The notes beneath the pieces were generated by a model, which saw only the letters and a list, made by a program, of their open reading frames with translations, was not told where the DNA came from and ran no database searches. Of a stretch of 64,000 nucleotides of DNA, positions 18,014-26,305 are shown in pieces. The position numbers and the translations under genes were made by a program. Within the stretch, counting starts at the first letter, position 1. The number at the start of each line of letters is the position of its first letter. The DNA lies in the NCBI GenBank assembly GCA_963813555.1, contig CAWEZX010000018.1:310001-374000 (forward strand). Direction: 5' to 3'. Origin of the DNA: Roseiarcus sp963813555 (lineage in GTDB: Bacteria; Pseudomonadota; Alphaproteobacteria; Rhizobiales; Beijerinckiaceae).

Positions 18014-18066
18014 CATACTCATAAACACACTCATGACTCCGATAACAATAACATACTCATAACTCC
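18014..18066. promoter_or_regulatory. Direct repeats in the divergent promoter region of the transporter
   Basis: CATACTCATAA occurs at 18014-18024 and 18052-18062. The overlapping word ACTCAT(G/A)ACTCC occurs at 18029-18040 and 18055-18066. They lie in an AT-richer gap between the permease operon (minus) and the ATPase gene (plus), where an operator controlling both would be expected. No regulator gene is adjacent. Confidence 0.5.
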
Positions 18067-18091
18067 AGCCAAAGTCGGTCGGCATCCGCGG

Positions 18092-19216
18092 ATGAAGGTC
18101 ACGCCTCCTGACCAGGTTCAGTCCGGATCGTCGCGGCAGGCCGGCGCGCCGGTCGCGCTGCGCCATATCGTCAAGACGTTCGACCAATATCGGGCGATCG
18201 ATGATCTGAGCCTCGACATCGAGCCCGGCGAGTTCATCACCTTCCTTGGGCCCTCCGGCTCGGGCAAGTCGACGACACTCATGATGATCGCCGGCTTCGA
18301 GCAGCCGACGACTGGTGACATCCTGATCGGGGGCACGGTGGTGACCCATATGCCGGCCTATCGGCGCAATGTCGGCATGGTGTTCCAGAACTACGCCCTG
18401 TTTCCGCATCTGACGGTCGCGGAGAACATCGGCTTCGCGCTCAAGCAGCGCGGCATCGCCAAGCCTGAGATCCGCGAGCATGTCCGGCGCATGCTCGATC
18501 TCATCCAGCTCTCGGGCTACGAGGCGCGCTTTCCCCAGCAACTCTCCGGCGGCCAGCAGCAGCGCGTCGCCATCGCCCGCGCGATTGTCTTCAATCCGCC
18601 CGTGCTGCTGATGGACGAGCCCTTAAGCGCACTCGACAAGCAGCTGCGCGAGGATCTGCAGTTGGAGATCAAGCGGCTGCACGACCGCTTGGGCATCACC
18701 TTCATCTATGTGACGCATGACCAGAAGGAGGCGCTGGTGATGTCGGACCGGGTCGCAGTGATGAACGAGGGTCGGATCGCGCAAATCGGTTCGCCCACGG
18801 CGCTGTATGACACGCCGGCCAATCGCTTCGTCGCATCCTTCGTCGGCGAAGCCAATCTTCTTGAGGCCACGATTGTAGGCAAGGAGACCGACGGGCTCAT
18901 CGTTCTCAAGATCGGCGACGTTGAGCTGCGAGCGCCCGCTTCCCGTCTCAGCGACGCGAACGACTGCCTGTGCATGATCCGGCCTGAAAAGATCAGCGTG
19001 GGAGCGTCCCCTGCTACCGACGGACGGCTCGTCAACTCGATGAGCGCAACGGTGCGGGAAACGATCTTCATGGGCGAGATGATCCGCTATGTGGTGGAGA
19101 TCCCAGCCGGCCCGCACATGACGGCCAAGCAGCAACATCGCGCCGAAACGCCGATCTTGGCTCCACATGATGTCGCGACCATCGAATGGGCAATCACCGA
19201 CACGCGGTTGGTCTGA
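18092..19216 (+). CDS. ABC importer ATP-binding protein, PotA-type
   Basis: About 374 residues. Walker A is GPSGSGKSTT near 50, the Q-loop MVFQNYALFPHLT, the signature LSGGQQQRVAIARA, Walker B VLLMDEPLSALD and the H-loop YVTHD. A C-terminal TOBE-like domain follows (CMIRPEKISVG). I chose the ATG at 18092 (MKVTPPDQ); the frame is open further upstream to 17861 but that overlaps the divergent permease. It completes the importer with the permeases and binding protein on the other strand. Confidence 0.9.
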   Translation: MKVTPPDQVQSGSSRQAGAPVALRHIVKTFDQYRAIDDLSLDIEPGEFITFLGPSGSGKSTTLMMIAGFEQPTTGDILIGGTVVTHMPAYRRNVGMVFQNYALFPHLTVAENIGFALKQRGIAKPEIREHVRRMLDLIQLSGYEARFPQQLSGGQQQRVAIARAIVFNPPVLLMDEPLSALDKQLREDLQLEIKRLHDRLGITFIYVTHDQKEALVMSDRVAVMNEGRIAQIGSPTALYDTPANRFVASFVGEANLLEATIVGKETDGLIVLKIGDVELRAPASRLSDANDCLCMIRPEKISVGASPATDGRLVNSMSATVRETIFMGEMIRYVVEIPAGPHMTAKQQHRAETPILAPHDVATIEWAITDTRLV

Positions 19217-19870
19217 GGGTCAACGAACGCGGTTACGCCGACCGCGGTCCCACAAACATTGCCGGTCGGTCTGGTCCGTCATCGCGAGCCGAGCGAGAGC
19301 GAGGACGTGGCGATCCAGATATGAAGCGCGACTGCCTATGATCCCTAGATTGCTTCGTCGTTTCACTCCTCGCATTGACGGTTCCCACCAATAGCCAGTG
19401 CTCGGCTCCGAGCCAGCACTGAGATCGCGCGCTCGAAACGCCTTTGCTAACGCCGGGGGAAAACGGAGCCGGCGATCTCGCCGTCCCAAGTTGAGATTGA
19501 CCCTCATGTTGGTCAGTCTTGTCCCGCTGCTCAGCACATCCGCGCAAGTCGGGAACCCAAAATTCGGCGTCGGGAGACTCATTTCCGCATTCGCCGCCCA
19601 AGGCCGGTCGTCTCTGCAGAATAGACGCCGCAGACCATTAGCTTCTGCGCTAACGCGCTAAATTGTCGAGGGACTGTGGACGCCGGGAACCCGGGGCCGG
19701 GACGCGCGGACTTCGTGGTGGACCTGAGGGGATTCGGACCAAACGCCTAACTTGTTGAAAACTACTATCTTTTTAATAACCATAACCGATCTGACCAATC
19801 CTTTGACCCAACCTCTGAATGGGCGTCGGCCGTCTAGTTCCATTGCACAGAGGTTTTGACGGTTTCAAGT
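19217..19870. other. Gene-free spacer with REP-like sequence
   Basis: About 650 bases with no credible gene. Around 19280-19385 the words GTCATCGCGAGCCGAGCGAGAG, read here in two parts, and GATTGCTTCGTCGTTTCACT followed by CGCATTGACGG form the two arms typical of extragenic repeat elements common in alphaproteobacteria. The part near 19740-19800 is AT-rich. Confidence 0.5.
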
Positions 19871-20116
19871 TCAACGGAGCACTGGGAGGTCCTTGGGCCC
19901 GACCAGGAGCTCGATGCTGCGGGCGACGCCCGGGGTCCGCCTGATGAGGCCGGCGCGTTCGAGGGTGAGCACCATCTGGTGCACGCTGGGCGGCGAGACT
20001 TGGAAGTGCCGCTGCATGTCGGCTTCCGCGGGCGGTTGGCGGAAGATACGGCTGTAGGCGTAGATGAAGGCCAGGTACTGACCTTGCTTATCGGTGAACG
20101 GGGGAGCCGGGGGCAC
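19871..20116 (-). CDS. Small winged-helix DNA-binding protein (LexA N-terminal/MarR-like), 81 residues
   Basis: Starts at a GTG with MPPAPPFTDKQGQYLAFIYAY. The rest, ADMQRHFQVSPPSVHQMVLTLERAGLIRRTPG, is a clear winged helix-turn-helix like the LexA DNA-binding domain but with no protease domain. Such stand-alone proteins are frequent beside transposases in alphaproteobacteria. It is divergent from the IS630 transposase remnant starting at 20179, so it may regulate that element or be a passenger. It looks intact. Confidence 0.65.
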   Translation of the reverse strand: MPPAPPFTDKQGQYLAFIYAYSRIFRQPPAEADMQRHFQVSPPSVHQMVLTLERAGLIRRTPGVARSIELLVGPKDLPVLR

Positions 20117-20178
20117 GTGTCAAACAATTGATTCAGAGCCTGATTCGTCTGGGCCTCGCGATTCGCGAGGAGACCCGG

Positions 20179-20362
20179 ATGAACATACGCTACCATGTCG
20201 AACTGAGCGAAGCCGAGCGATGTGAACTCACCGCGCTGGTGGGCAGCGGCAAGCATTACGCCCGCAAGCTCAAACGAGCCCAAATTCTGCTCGCCGCCGA
20301 CAGCGGGCTCAGTGACGACGATATAGCCGCTGCTGTGGCTGTCGGCGGCTCGACCGTTTACA
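20179..20362 (+). pseudogene. IS630-family transposase, 5' fragment (split by IS481)
   Basis: Begins MNIRYHVELSEAERCELTAL with a helix-turn-helix (AQILLAADSGLSDDDIAAAVAVGGSTVY) and is cut after GSTVY by the IS481 element. The other half begins after 21592 with RTKRRFVEGNLEAAL, which restores the family reading frame exactly. Confidence 0.85.
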
Positions 20363-21585
20363 TGTAGTAGCTGGCACTTGATCTGACGGTCAGCGTCCGG
20401 AGATGGTCGGCTCCGCCTGTCAGGTATGATCAGGCGGCGATCATTTTCTCCTTCGCCAGCGGCGTTGCGTCAAGGAAAGTCTGCATCGGCGTCTTGCCGA
20501 AGCACCATCTTCCCTGGTGCGGCCTTTCCTCGTTGTAGCTTTGGACCCAGGAATCGAGATCGCCCTGGAGTTCGGCGATCGATCGATAGATCTTCTTGCG
20601 GAAGGCGATGCGATAGAACTCGTCGAGCACCGTCTTGTGGAACCGCTCGACGATGCCATTGGTTTGTGGGCTCTTGGTCTTGGTGCGCGAATGGTCGATA
20701 TCCTCGAGCGCCGGGTAGAGCTCATATTCGTGGTGCTCGGGGTTGCCGCAATATTCCGTGCCGCGATCAGTCAGCACACGGCAGAGCCTCACCTCCCTCG
20801 CATCATAGAACGGCACGACGCGATCGTTGACGAGATCGGCTGCGGTGATCGGCGTCTTGCGATCATAGAGCTTGGCGAAGGCGACCTTGGCGTAGGTGTC
20901 GATGAAGGTCTGCTGGTAGATGCGGCCGACCCCCTTCATGTTGCCGACGTGAGACACGTATCCTGGGCGCCGCAATAGCCCGGACATTCGCTCTCGAACT
21001 CGCCATGCGCCTCCTTTTCGCTCTTGGCCTTCTCCAACGCGGCGAGCTGGCTCTCGGTCAGCACCAGGCCCTCTTGGGCGACCTTGGCTTCGAGGGCTTT
21101 GAGCCGTCTCTTCATCGTCTCAAGATCATGGCGCTGCCAGACCCCGCGCACTCCGGCTGGCGAAATCGAATGGCCGAGCTTGCGAAGCTCGTTGGCGATG
21201 CGGATCTGGCCATAAGCCGGCCGGTCCAGCGAAAGCGCGACGATGATCGCCTCGACCTCGGGCGGCGTGCGGTTCTTCAGGATCGGCTTGCGCCGCGTCA
21301 GCTCCTGCAGCGCCAATTCGCCGCCGGCGTCGTAAAGCTCCTTGAAGCGATAGAAACTGTCGCGCGAATAGCCCATCATTTTGCAAGCCTGGCTGACATT
21401 GCCGAGCTGCCTGGCCAACTCCAGAAGCCCAACCTTGGCGCGGATGATTTTCTGTTCCTGGGTCATGATCGGTGTCCTTTCGAAACGCCGAGGCCGGGCG
21501 CTGCGCACCCCGACCACTCCGCGCCCGGCCTCGGCTTCCGCCTCAGCTATGACACCAACTGTCAGATTAAGTCTTAACTACTGCA
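20363..21585 (-). mobile_element. IS481-family insertion sequence with 7-bp target duplication
   Basis: The 1223-bp element is flanked by GTTTACA at 20356-20362 and 21586-21592. Its ends are imperfect inverted repeats (left TGTAGTAGCTGGCACTTGAT; right, reverse complement, TGCAGTAGTTAAGACTTAAT). Removing it and one copy of the 7-mer rejoins the IS630 transposase in frame. Confidence 0.9.
20430..21466 (-). pseudogene. IS481-family transposase with a frameshift
   Basis: The 5' part reads MTQEQKIIRAKVGLLELARQ (HTH) through ISPAGVRGVWQRHDLETMKRR to ECPGYCGAQDT. There the frame breaks near 20945-20955 and the family sequence resumes as NMKGVGRIYQQTFIDTYAKVAFAKLYDRK. The catalytic core is in the second part: RVLTDRGTEYCG (Asp) and TKSPQTNGIVERFHKTV (Glu). 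In relatives these are one continuous protein, so an indel of one or two bases has inactivated it unless frameshifting occurs. No slippery run is seen at the break. Confidence 0.85.
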
Positions 21586-21592
21586 GTTTACA

Positions 21593-22534
21593 GGACCAAG
21601 CGCCGCTTCGTTGAAGGCAATCTCGAAGCCGCCCTGAACGAGGAGCCGCGGGCAGGCGCCGATCGTAAGCTGACCAGCAACGAAGAAGCCCTCCTCATCG
21701 CCACCGCCTGTTCGAGCCCGCCCGAAGGTCGCGCCCGCTGGACGCTGGAGCTGCTGGCTGGCGCGATGGTCAAGCTGACCGACCATGACAGCCTGTCGCG
21801 TGAAACCGTCCGCCGACGCTTGGCCGAGAACCATCTCAAGCCTTGGCAGAAGGACATGTGGTGCATCCCCAAGGTCGACGCCGAGTACGTCGCCCGCATG
21901 GAGGATGTGCTCGACCTCTATGCCGAGCAGCCTGACCCGAAGCGGCCGGTGGTCTGCTTCGACGAAAGCCCCACCCAGCTCATCGGCGAAGCGCGCCAGC
22001 CGATTCCGGCCGCACCTGGACGGCTCGAGCGCTTCGACTACGAGTATCGCCGCAACGGCGCCGTCAATCTCTTCGTCTTCCTCGATGCCCATCGCTCTTG
22101 GCGCAGGGTCAAGGTCACCAATCATCGCACCGCTGACGACTTCGCCCTTTGCATGCGCGAGCTCGTCGATGTCGACTTCCCAGAGGCCGAGCGCATCCGC
22201 GTCGTCCTCGACAACCTCTCCACCCACACCGCCGCCGCTCTCTACGCCGCATTCCCACCGGCCGAAGCGCGCCGCGTGCTCAGGCGGCTTGAGTTCCACT
22301 ACACGCCCAAGCACGCCAGCTGGCTCAACATGGTTGAGATCGAGATCGGCGTGCTCAAAGGCCAATGTCTCGATCGCCGCATCGAAAGCTGCGACCGGCT
22401 CGTTGCCGAGATCGACGCATGGCAGTCCCAGCGAAACCAAAGCGGCGCTCGAAATCAACTGGATGTTCTCCACCGACAAGGCCAGAACCAAAATGGCGCG
22501 CGCCTATCCCGATCCCTCGCTCAAAGAGTCGTAA
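21593..22534 (+). pseudogene. IS630-family transposase, 3' fragment
   Basis: Continues from RTKRRFVEGNLEAALNEEPRAGAD through the DDE catalytic core VVCFDESPTQL, VLDNLSTHTAAALY and THHYTPKHASWLNMVEIE-like sequence (here HYTPKHASWLNMVEIEIG). Near 22445 one extra base shifts the frame; the correct C-terminus INWMFSTDKARTKMARAYP is in another frame and ends at 22534. The transposase is therefore broken twice, by IS481 and by this frameshift. Confidence 0.85.
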
Positions 22535-22550
22535 TCACTGTGCAGGAGAA

Positions 22551-22893
22551 CTAGTTGAACCTTGCGACCGGTTGCGGGACCCCTGGCGGCGGAAGGTCGT
22601 CGACCTCGATTTCGCCCCTCTCGGCCAGAAAGCGCATCCGCCCGGCCGCGACCGCGAGGGAAACCAGCGTGATCCTGATTCTTGCCGATGACGTTTCGTA
22701 CAGTATTTGGCCCATGACCAGATGTAACTCTCCTACGAGCATGTGAAACGTTCCGTCGGCGGTGCGCGCCATCAAAAGCCACAAGTCGGTCTCCCCCGCG
22801 TCGAGCCGCGGCCTGAGCTTGCGAAGATTGTCCTGATATTGGCCGATGACCTTTCTGGCGTCCTCCCGATCCGCGCCGAGCAGGCCGAGACAG
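22551..22893 (-). pseudogene. Fragment of an unrecognised protein between two IS elements
   Basis: An open frame of about 114 codons (GADREDARKVIGQYQDNLRKLRPRL ... HMLVGELHLVMGQILYE ... RMRFLAERGEIEVDDLPPPG). Its upstream end runs into the IS6 terminus at 22893 and its end abuts the IS630 remnant, so it is probably cut on both sides. Helical, no membrane segment. I do not recognise a family. Confidence 0.4.
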
Positions 22894-23680
22894 GGCTCTG
22901 TCAACTTGTCAGATCAAGGACGTGAAAGACCATCGTCTCGCACGAGCTTATACAGCGGTGGCGGCCTCTCGCCAGGTGCTCATCGCCGCGGCGCGAAGGG
23001 CTCGGTGGGTCCGTCGTGTTGTCAGATGACGCTGGACGTTGAAAGTATTGTAGACGGCCGCGTGTGCGGAGAGAAACTTCTGGGCTGAGCCCGGGCTCTT
23101 GAACCGCTGCATCTTGCGCTCCCTTCTGCGGGTGGGCTGATGTGAGTTTTCAGCGCGATTGTTCCGCCATTGACCGCGCTCATGACGGCTCTCGATCCCA
23201 AGGTCGCGCGCCGCAGCGCCATAAGAGCGCAAGTCGTCGGTGATCATTCGATCGGGAACGAAGCCGTATTTCTTCAGGAGCTTGCGCATCAGTTTCAGCG
23301 CGGCGTGCTTGTCCCGTTTGGACTGGACCAGCACGTCGAGGACCTCACCCTCCGCATCGACAGCGCGCCAGAGATAGACCATGCGGCCGGCAATTCTCAG
23401 ATACGCCTCATCCAGATGCCAGGTGCTGTATGGCTTGGGTCGGTGTTTGCGCAAGTCGGCTGCGATCACGGGACCGAAATGATTTACCCAGCGCCGAACG
23501 GTCTCGTACGAGACCAGAATCCCACGCTCCGCCAACAGGTCTTCCACATCGCGAAAGCTGAGCGTGAACCGAAGATACAACCATATCGCCTGGCGTATAA
23601 TCTCCGGCAGGAAGCGGTAGCCGGCGTAGCTGATTTTCTGCATAGCATTCACTATCGAGCCGCCAGACCGATCGCAAGTC
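22894..23680 (-). mobile_element. IS6-family insertion sequence (right limit uncertain)
   Basis: The left end shows GGCTCTGTCAACTTGTCAGA near 22894, an IS6-type terminus. I do not find its inverted copy after the transposase start, so the right end may be degraded or deleted; the limit is approximate. Confidence 0.6.
22948..23643 (-). CDS. IS6-family DDE transposase
   Basis: About 231 residues, full family length, starting MQKISYAGYRFLPEIIRQAIWLYLRF. Family blocks include VEDLLAERGILVSYETVRRW (HTH), TWHLDEAYLRIAGRMVYLWRAVD (first Asp), DRMITDDLRSYGAAARDL (second Asp) and NNRAENSHQPTRRRERKMQRFKS (catalytic Glu). It is a different IS6 subtype from the three copies at 48-55 kb. No inactivating change is seen. 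Confidence 0.9.
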   Translation of the reverse strand: MQKISYAGYRFLPEIIRQAIWLYLRFTLSFRDVEDLLAERGILVSYETVRRWVNHFGPVIAADLRKHRPKPYSTWHLDEAYLRIAGRMVYLWRAVDAEGEVLDVLVQSKRDKHAALKLMRKLLKKYGFVPDRMITDDLRSYGAAARDLGIESRHERGQWRNNRAENSHQPTRRRERKMQRFKSPGSAQKFLSAHAAVYNTFNVQRHLTTRRTHRALRAAAMSTWREAATAV

Positions 23681-23689
23681 CGAAGAGGC

Positions 23690-25102
23690 GTGACAACGCA
23701 GATCGGCGCACTTCCGACCCTCATTCGGCAGAAGGCCAAGGTGCTCTCGCCCCTCGACCGTCACGGCGAGGCGACCGGCCTGCTGTTGAGCATCGAAGAT
23801 ACCATTGGTGCGGGCTCTTCGCTGGAGCGAGGTCTTGCCTTGCGCGACGGCGGCATCTCGGCTGCGAAGTCTGGGCGCTTCTCCGATGCGATCCGCCTGT
23901 TTGAGAAAGCGCACGAAGCTTTCCAAAAGAACCCCGACAATGACCCCGTTGCCGCGAGCATGCTCATGGAAGAGGCTCTGGCGCAATGGCGCGGCGGCGA
24001 AAAGCCCGAAGCTATTCTCAGCGCGGCTGATGCGTTAGACGCTGCGGAGCAATTCGAGCCCACCGCTTCGCGCCAGGCCGAGCGCTCACATCAGTTCGTG
24101 CGTGCGATTGTTGGGCTAATGTCCATGGAGCTGCAATCGACGGCGGATCCGTACACCCCGCCCTTCACCTTCGGGCAAGCCTCGCAACTTGAGTCGAGCT
24201 CCGCCAAGCTGATGGGTGTAGCCCTCAAGCCGCTCTCCGATAATTGACGCGTCCTGGCGGCCGCCGAAGCAAAAATCGGCGCGGAGGCCGGCATCGACGC
24301 GCGCTCGATGGCGAAACAAACTGGGCCGTTGCATCTCAATATCGAAACGCTGATCCTGGCCCACCGCTACGCCAGCGCGGCGAAGTCCGGCGCAGTGGAC
24401 GAGGCGCTCCGCGCGGGAGCCAAGTTGGTGGCCACCAGGAAGCTCGCGGCAAACATATCGCCCGATGCGGAAGGCAACCATCGCGTCGCTCGCGAGGCGT
24501 TGGAAGTCGCCAACCCCTGCGAGCTGCTCGCGGATGCGAGCCTCCGTGACGCCATTCAGTCACTGATTCTCGATGCGCTTACCGCTCATGTGCTGGCAGC
24601 ACGCCTCGATGCTCGCACCCTGGAGGCGCTGCGCGCCGAGACACGCGCCGTGTTCGGGACCCAGCCGCAATTGGAGTTGATATTCGACGCCGCCTCGCAA
24701 CTCTTCGTTGTGGGCCCCGATGCCGCACGTGCGGTCGTGCTCGCTAACGGAATTGCTATTGCCTCCAACGCTGTCGAATGGGAGCCATCCCGGCGTTATC
24801 ATCGCGACATGATGGTGATCATGCACGCGATCTACTCTCTGGCCCGTGCCGAGCTTGAACCCGGCGTGGCCAAGATAATCACAACCGGTTGGACGTCCGT
24901 CCTTGAGCATCAGCGCTTTCTTCTGAAGAATGCCGACCGAGCCGCTCCCGGTATCGAGGATGCGATCAACAGCGCCGATCCTCCCAGTCTTGCCTCAACC
25001 GCCGCCTTGCTCCTCGCCGCCAGATACACAGTTACCCATCGTTTCGAGGAGGGGTGGTTCGATACGCTGAAGAGCGCGGCTGAAAAGAAATCGAAGCTCT
25101 GA
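23690..25102 (+). pseudogene. TPR-like helical protein of unknown function, N-truncated and split by an in-frame TGA
   Basis: Two open frames, 23690-24247 and from 24248 to 25102, are in the same frame and separated only by a TGA at 24245-24247 (PLSDN-stop-RVLAAAEAKIGAEAG). Together they give about 470 residues. The first part has TPR-like repeats (RDGGISAAKSGRFSDAIRLFEKAHEAF; EEALAQWRGGEKPEAILSAADALDAAE). The second is helical with long Ala-rich stretches (ALRAGAKLVATRKLAANIS; RRYHRDMMVIMHAIYSLARAEL). The 5' end runs into the IS6 region, so the true start is lost. No enzyme motif was recognised. A nonsense mutation in a truncated gene is the simplest reading. Confidence 0.5.
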
Positions 25103-25423
25103 AGGTCCGGTTCGGGCGGATTCGAAATGTTGCGCCGGCCGACCCTTGAGGGAGTTGGTCCCAAAGGAGACCTTCGGGCGCACCGGTGATGTGCGAGGTT
25201 CAGCATTCGATTGGACAGCGACCGGAGAAAATGGGCCCCCACTAACCCTTGACCGGCAGGGACGCTACGGGGTGCGCCTCGGGAAGGACCGGTGTGCGTG
25301 CCAAAGCCGCCGTTCCATTGCGGGAGTGTGGCGCGGTGGCTTTAGGCTGGGCATATCTGTTGCCACCTCTTTCGCTTCGCGGTGCCTTAGTGGCTCGACC
25401 AATGGCTCCGTTTCCACACCCCC
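25103..25423. other. Gene-free stretch, probably 3' tail or flank of the group II intron remnant
   Basis: No coding sequence seen. On the minus strand it lies directly downstream of the domain V-like hairpin and may include domain VI and the former 3' exon. Confidence 0.35.
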
Positions 25424-25429
25424 CTCATC

Positions 25430-25462
25430 GAACCGGACGTGCAGATCTCCCGCATCCGGCTC
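25430..25462 (-). ncRNA. Group II intron domain V-like hairpin
   Basis: On the minus strand GAGCCGGA and TCCGGTTC pair as the lower helix around an inner TGC...GCA helix with loop, a 33-nt structure with the conserved AGC-type start of domain V. It lies about 15 bases after the end of the reverse-transcriptase remnant, as in bacterial group II introns. Confidence 0.7.
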
Positions 25463-25474
25463 TCGGACAAGACC

Positions 25475-26024
25475 TCACGCCTTCGTCCACGGCACGTCGC
25501 ACCCAAGCCGGCTCAGGCGTACGAGCCCGAAGTGCCCGTAGAGGTGCGAGGGTGGATAGCTCCCGCTCCGCCTGTCTTTGTGCTTGAAGCGCAACCGCCG
25601 GCGCAACGGCACCGCCGCGTAGGCATCAAGCGCCCGATACGCCTTTCTGACGGCGCCTACCGAAAAGTAGTTCGCCCATCCGCGCAGCGTTCGGTTCACT
25701 TTGCCCACCAGCGTCGTGGTCTCTTGCCACGTTCCCGATTGGTCGGTCAGCGCTCGGATCATCTCGACCGCGCTGAATGCTCTTCTTTGATGGCCGGTAG
25801 CCGATACGGGCTTGACCGGTCTTCGCCGAATACATCCGCCCGAACGTGTAGCCCAAGAAATCGAACTCTCCCGCCGGCACTTCGCAGATGCGCGTCTTCT
25901 CCTCGTTCACCGTCAGCTTCAGCTTGCCCATGATCTTCCGCAGTCGATGCAAGGCCAGCTCGGCTTTGCCCCGTCTGCACAGGATCACGAGGTCGTTGGC
26001 ATAGGTTACGGTCCAGCAATCCAT
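25475..26024 (-). pseudogene. Group II intron reverse transcriptase/maturase (ltrA-like), 3' fragment
   Basis: The 5' piece reads YANDLVILCRRGKAELALHRLRKIMGKLKLTVNEEKTRI and EFDFLGYTFGRM. It is the RT active-site region, with YAND in place of the usual YADD, and the conserved FLGY motif. After a frameshift near 25755 the maturase part follows: TTTLVGKVNRTLRGWANYFSVGAVRKAYRALD. The N-terminal RT domains are absent; the fragment starts abruptly at the tail of the SpoIIAA-like gene. The intron is 5'-truncated, frameshifted and dead. Confidence 0.85.
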
Positions 26025-26305
26025 TTCAGCGCTTCGCCCTCATGGTCCTTGTCGAACGCTTTTGCTTCTGGGTGCAGAAACATGCGCGCCGCGTCGACGA
26101 GCCACGTTTGCCAATCGTGTCCGGCGATCACAGCTAAGCGCCCCACGTTCTTCTGGTGATTCTTGATGAAGCCGGCGTGCGTTTGGAACGCGTCGAAATT
26201 TTTCCAGCCGCTGAACGCACGGGCGTCGATCAACAATCGGATTTGCCCGTGCTCCCGGATCATGGAGTCGACCTGAGGCGCAAGTCGCCGAAAGTCGGCT
26301 TCATA
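26006..26305 (-). pseudogene. SpoIIAA-like (STAS-fold) protein, 3' part, interrupted by IS630
   Basis: Reads EADFRRLAPQVDSMIREHGQIRLLIDARAFSGWKNFDAF, then QKNVGRLAVIAGHDWQTWLVDAARMFLHPEAKAFDKDHEGEALKWIAG. This is a clear SpoIIAA-like domain of about 120 residues lacking its first 20 or so, which lie at 27474-27540 beyond the IS630 element. Its stop overlaps the start of the group II intron remnant. Such proteins occur with stress and USP genes in alphaproteobacteria; the biochemical role is unknown. Confidence 0.75.

Noticed and set aside
19718..19765. tRNA 3'-end-like sequence (minus strand GGTCCGAATCCCC followed by CCACCA)
   Set aside because: The T-stem does not pair properly and no acceptor 5' strand, D-arm or anticodon arm is found; too weak to call a tRNA or att remnant.
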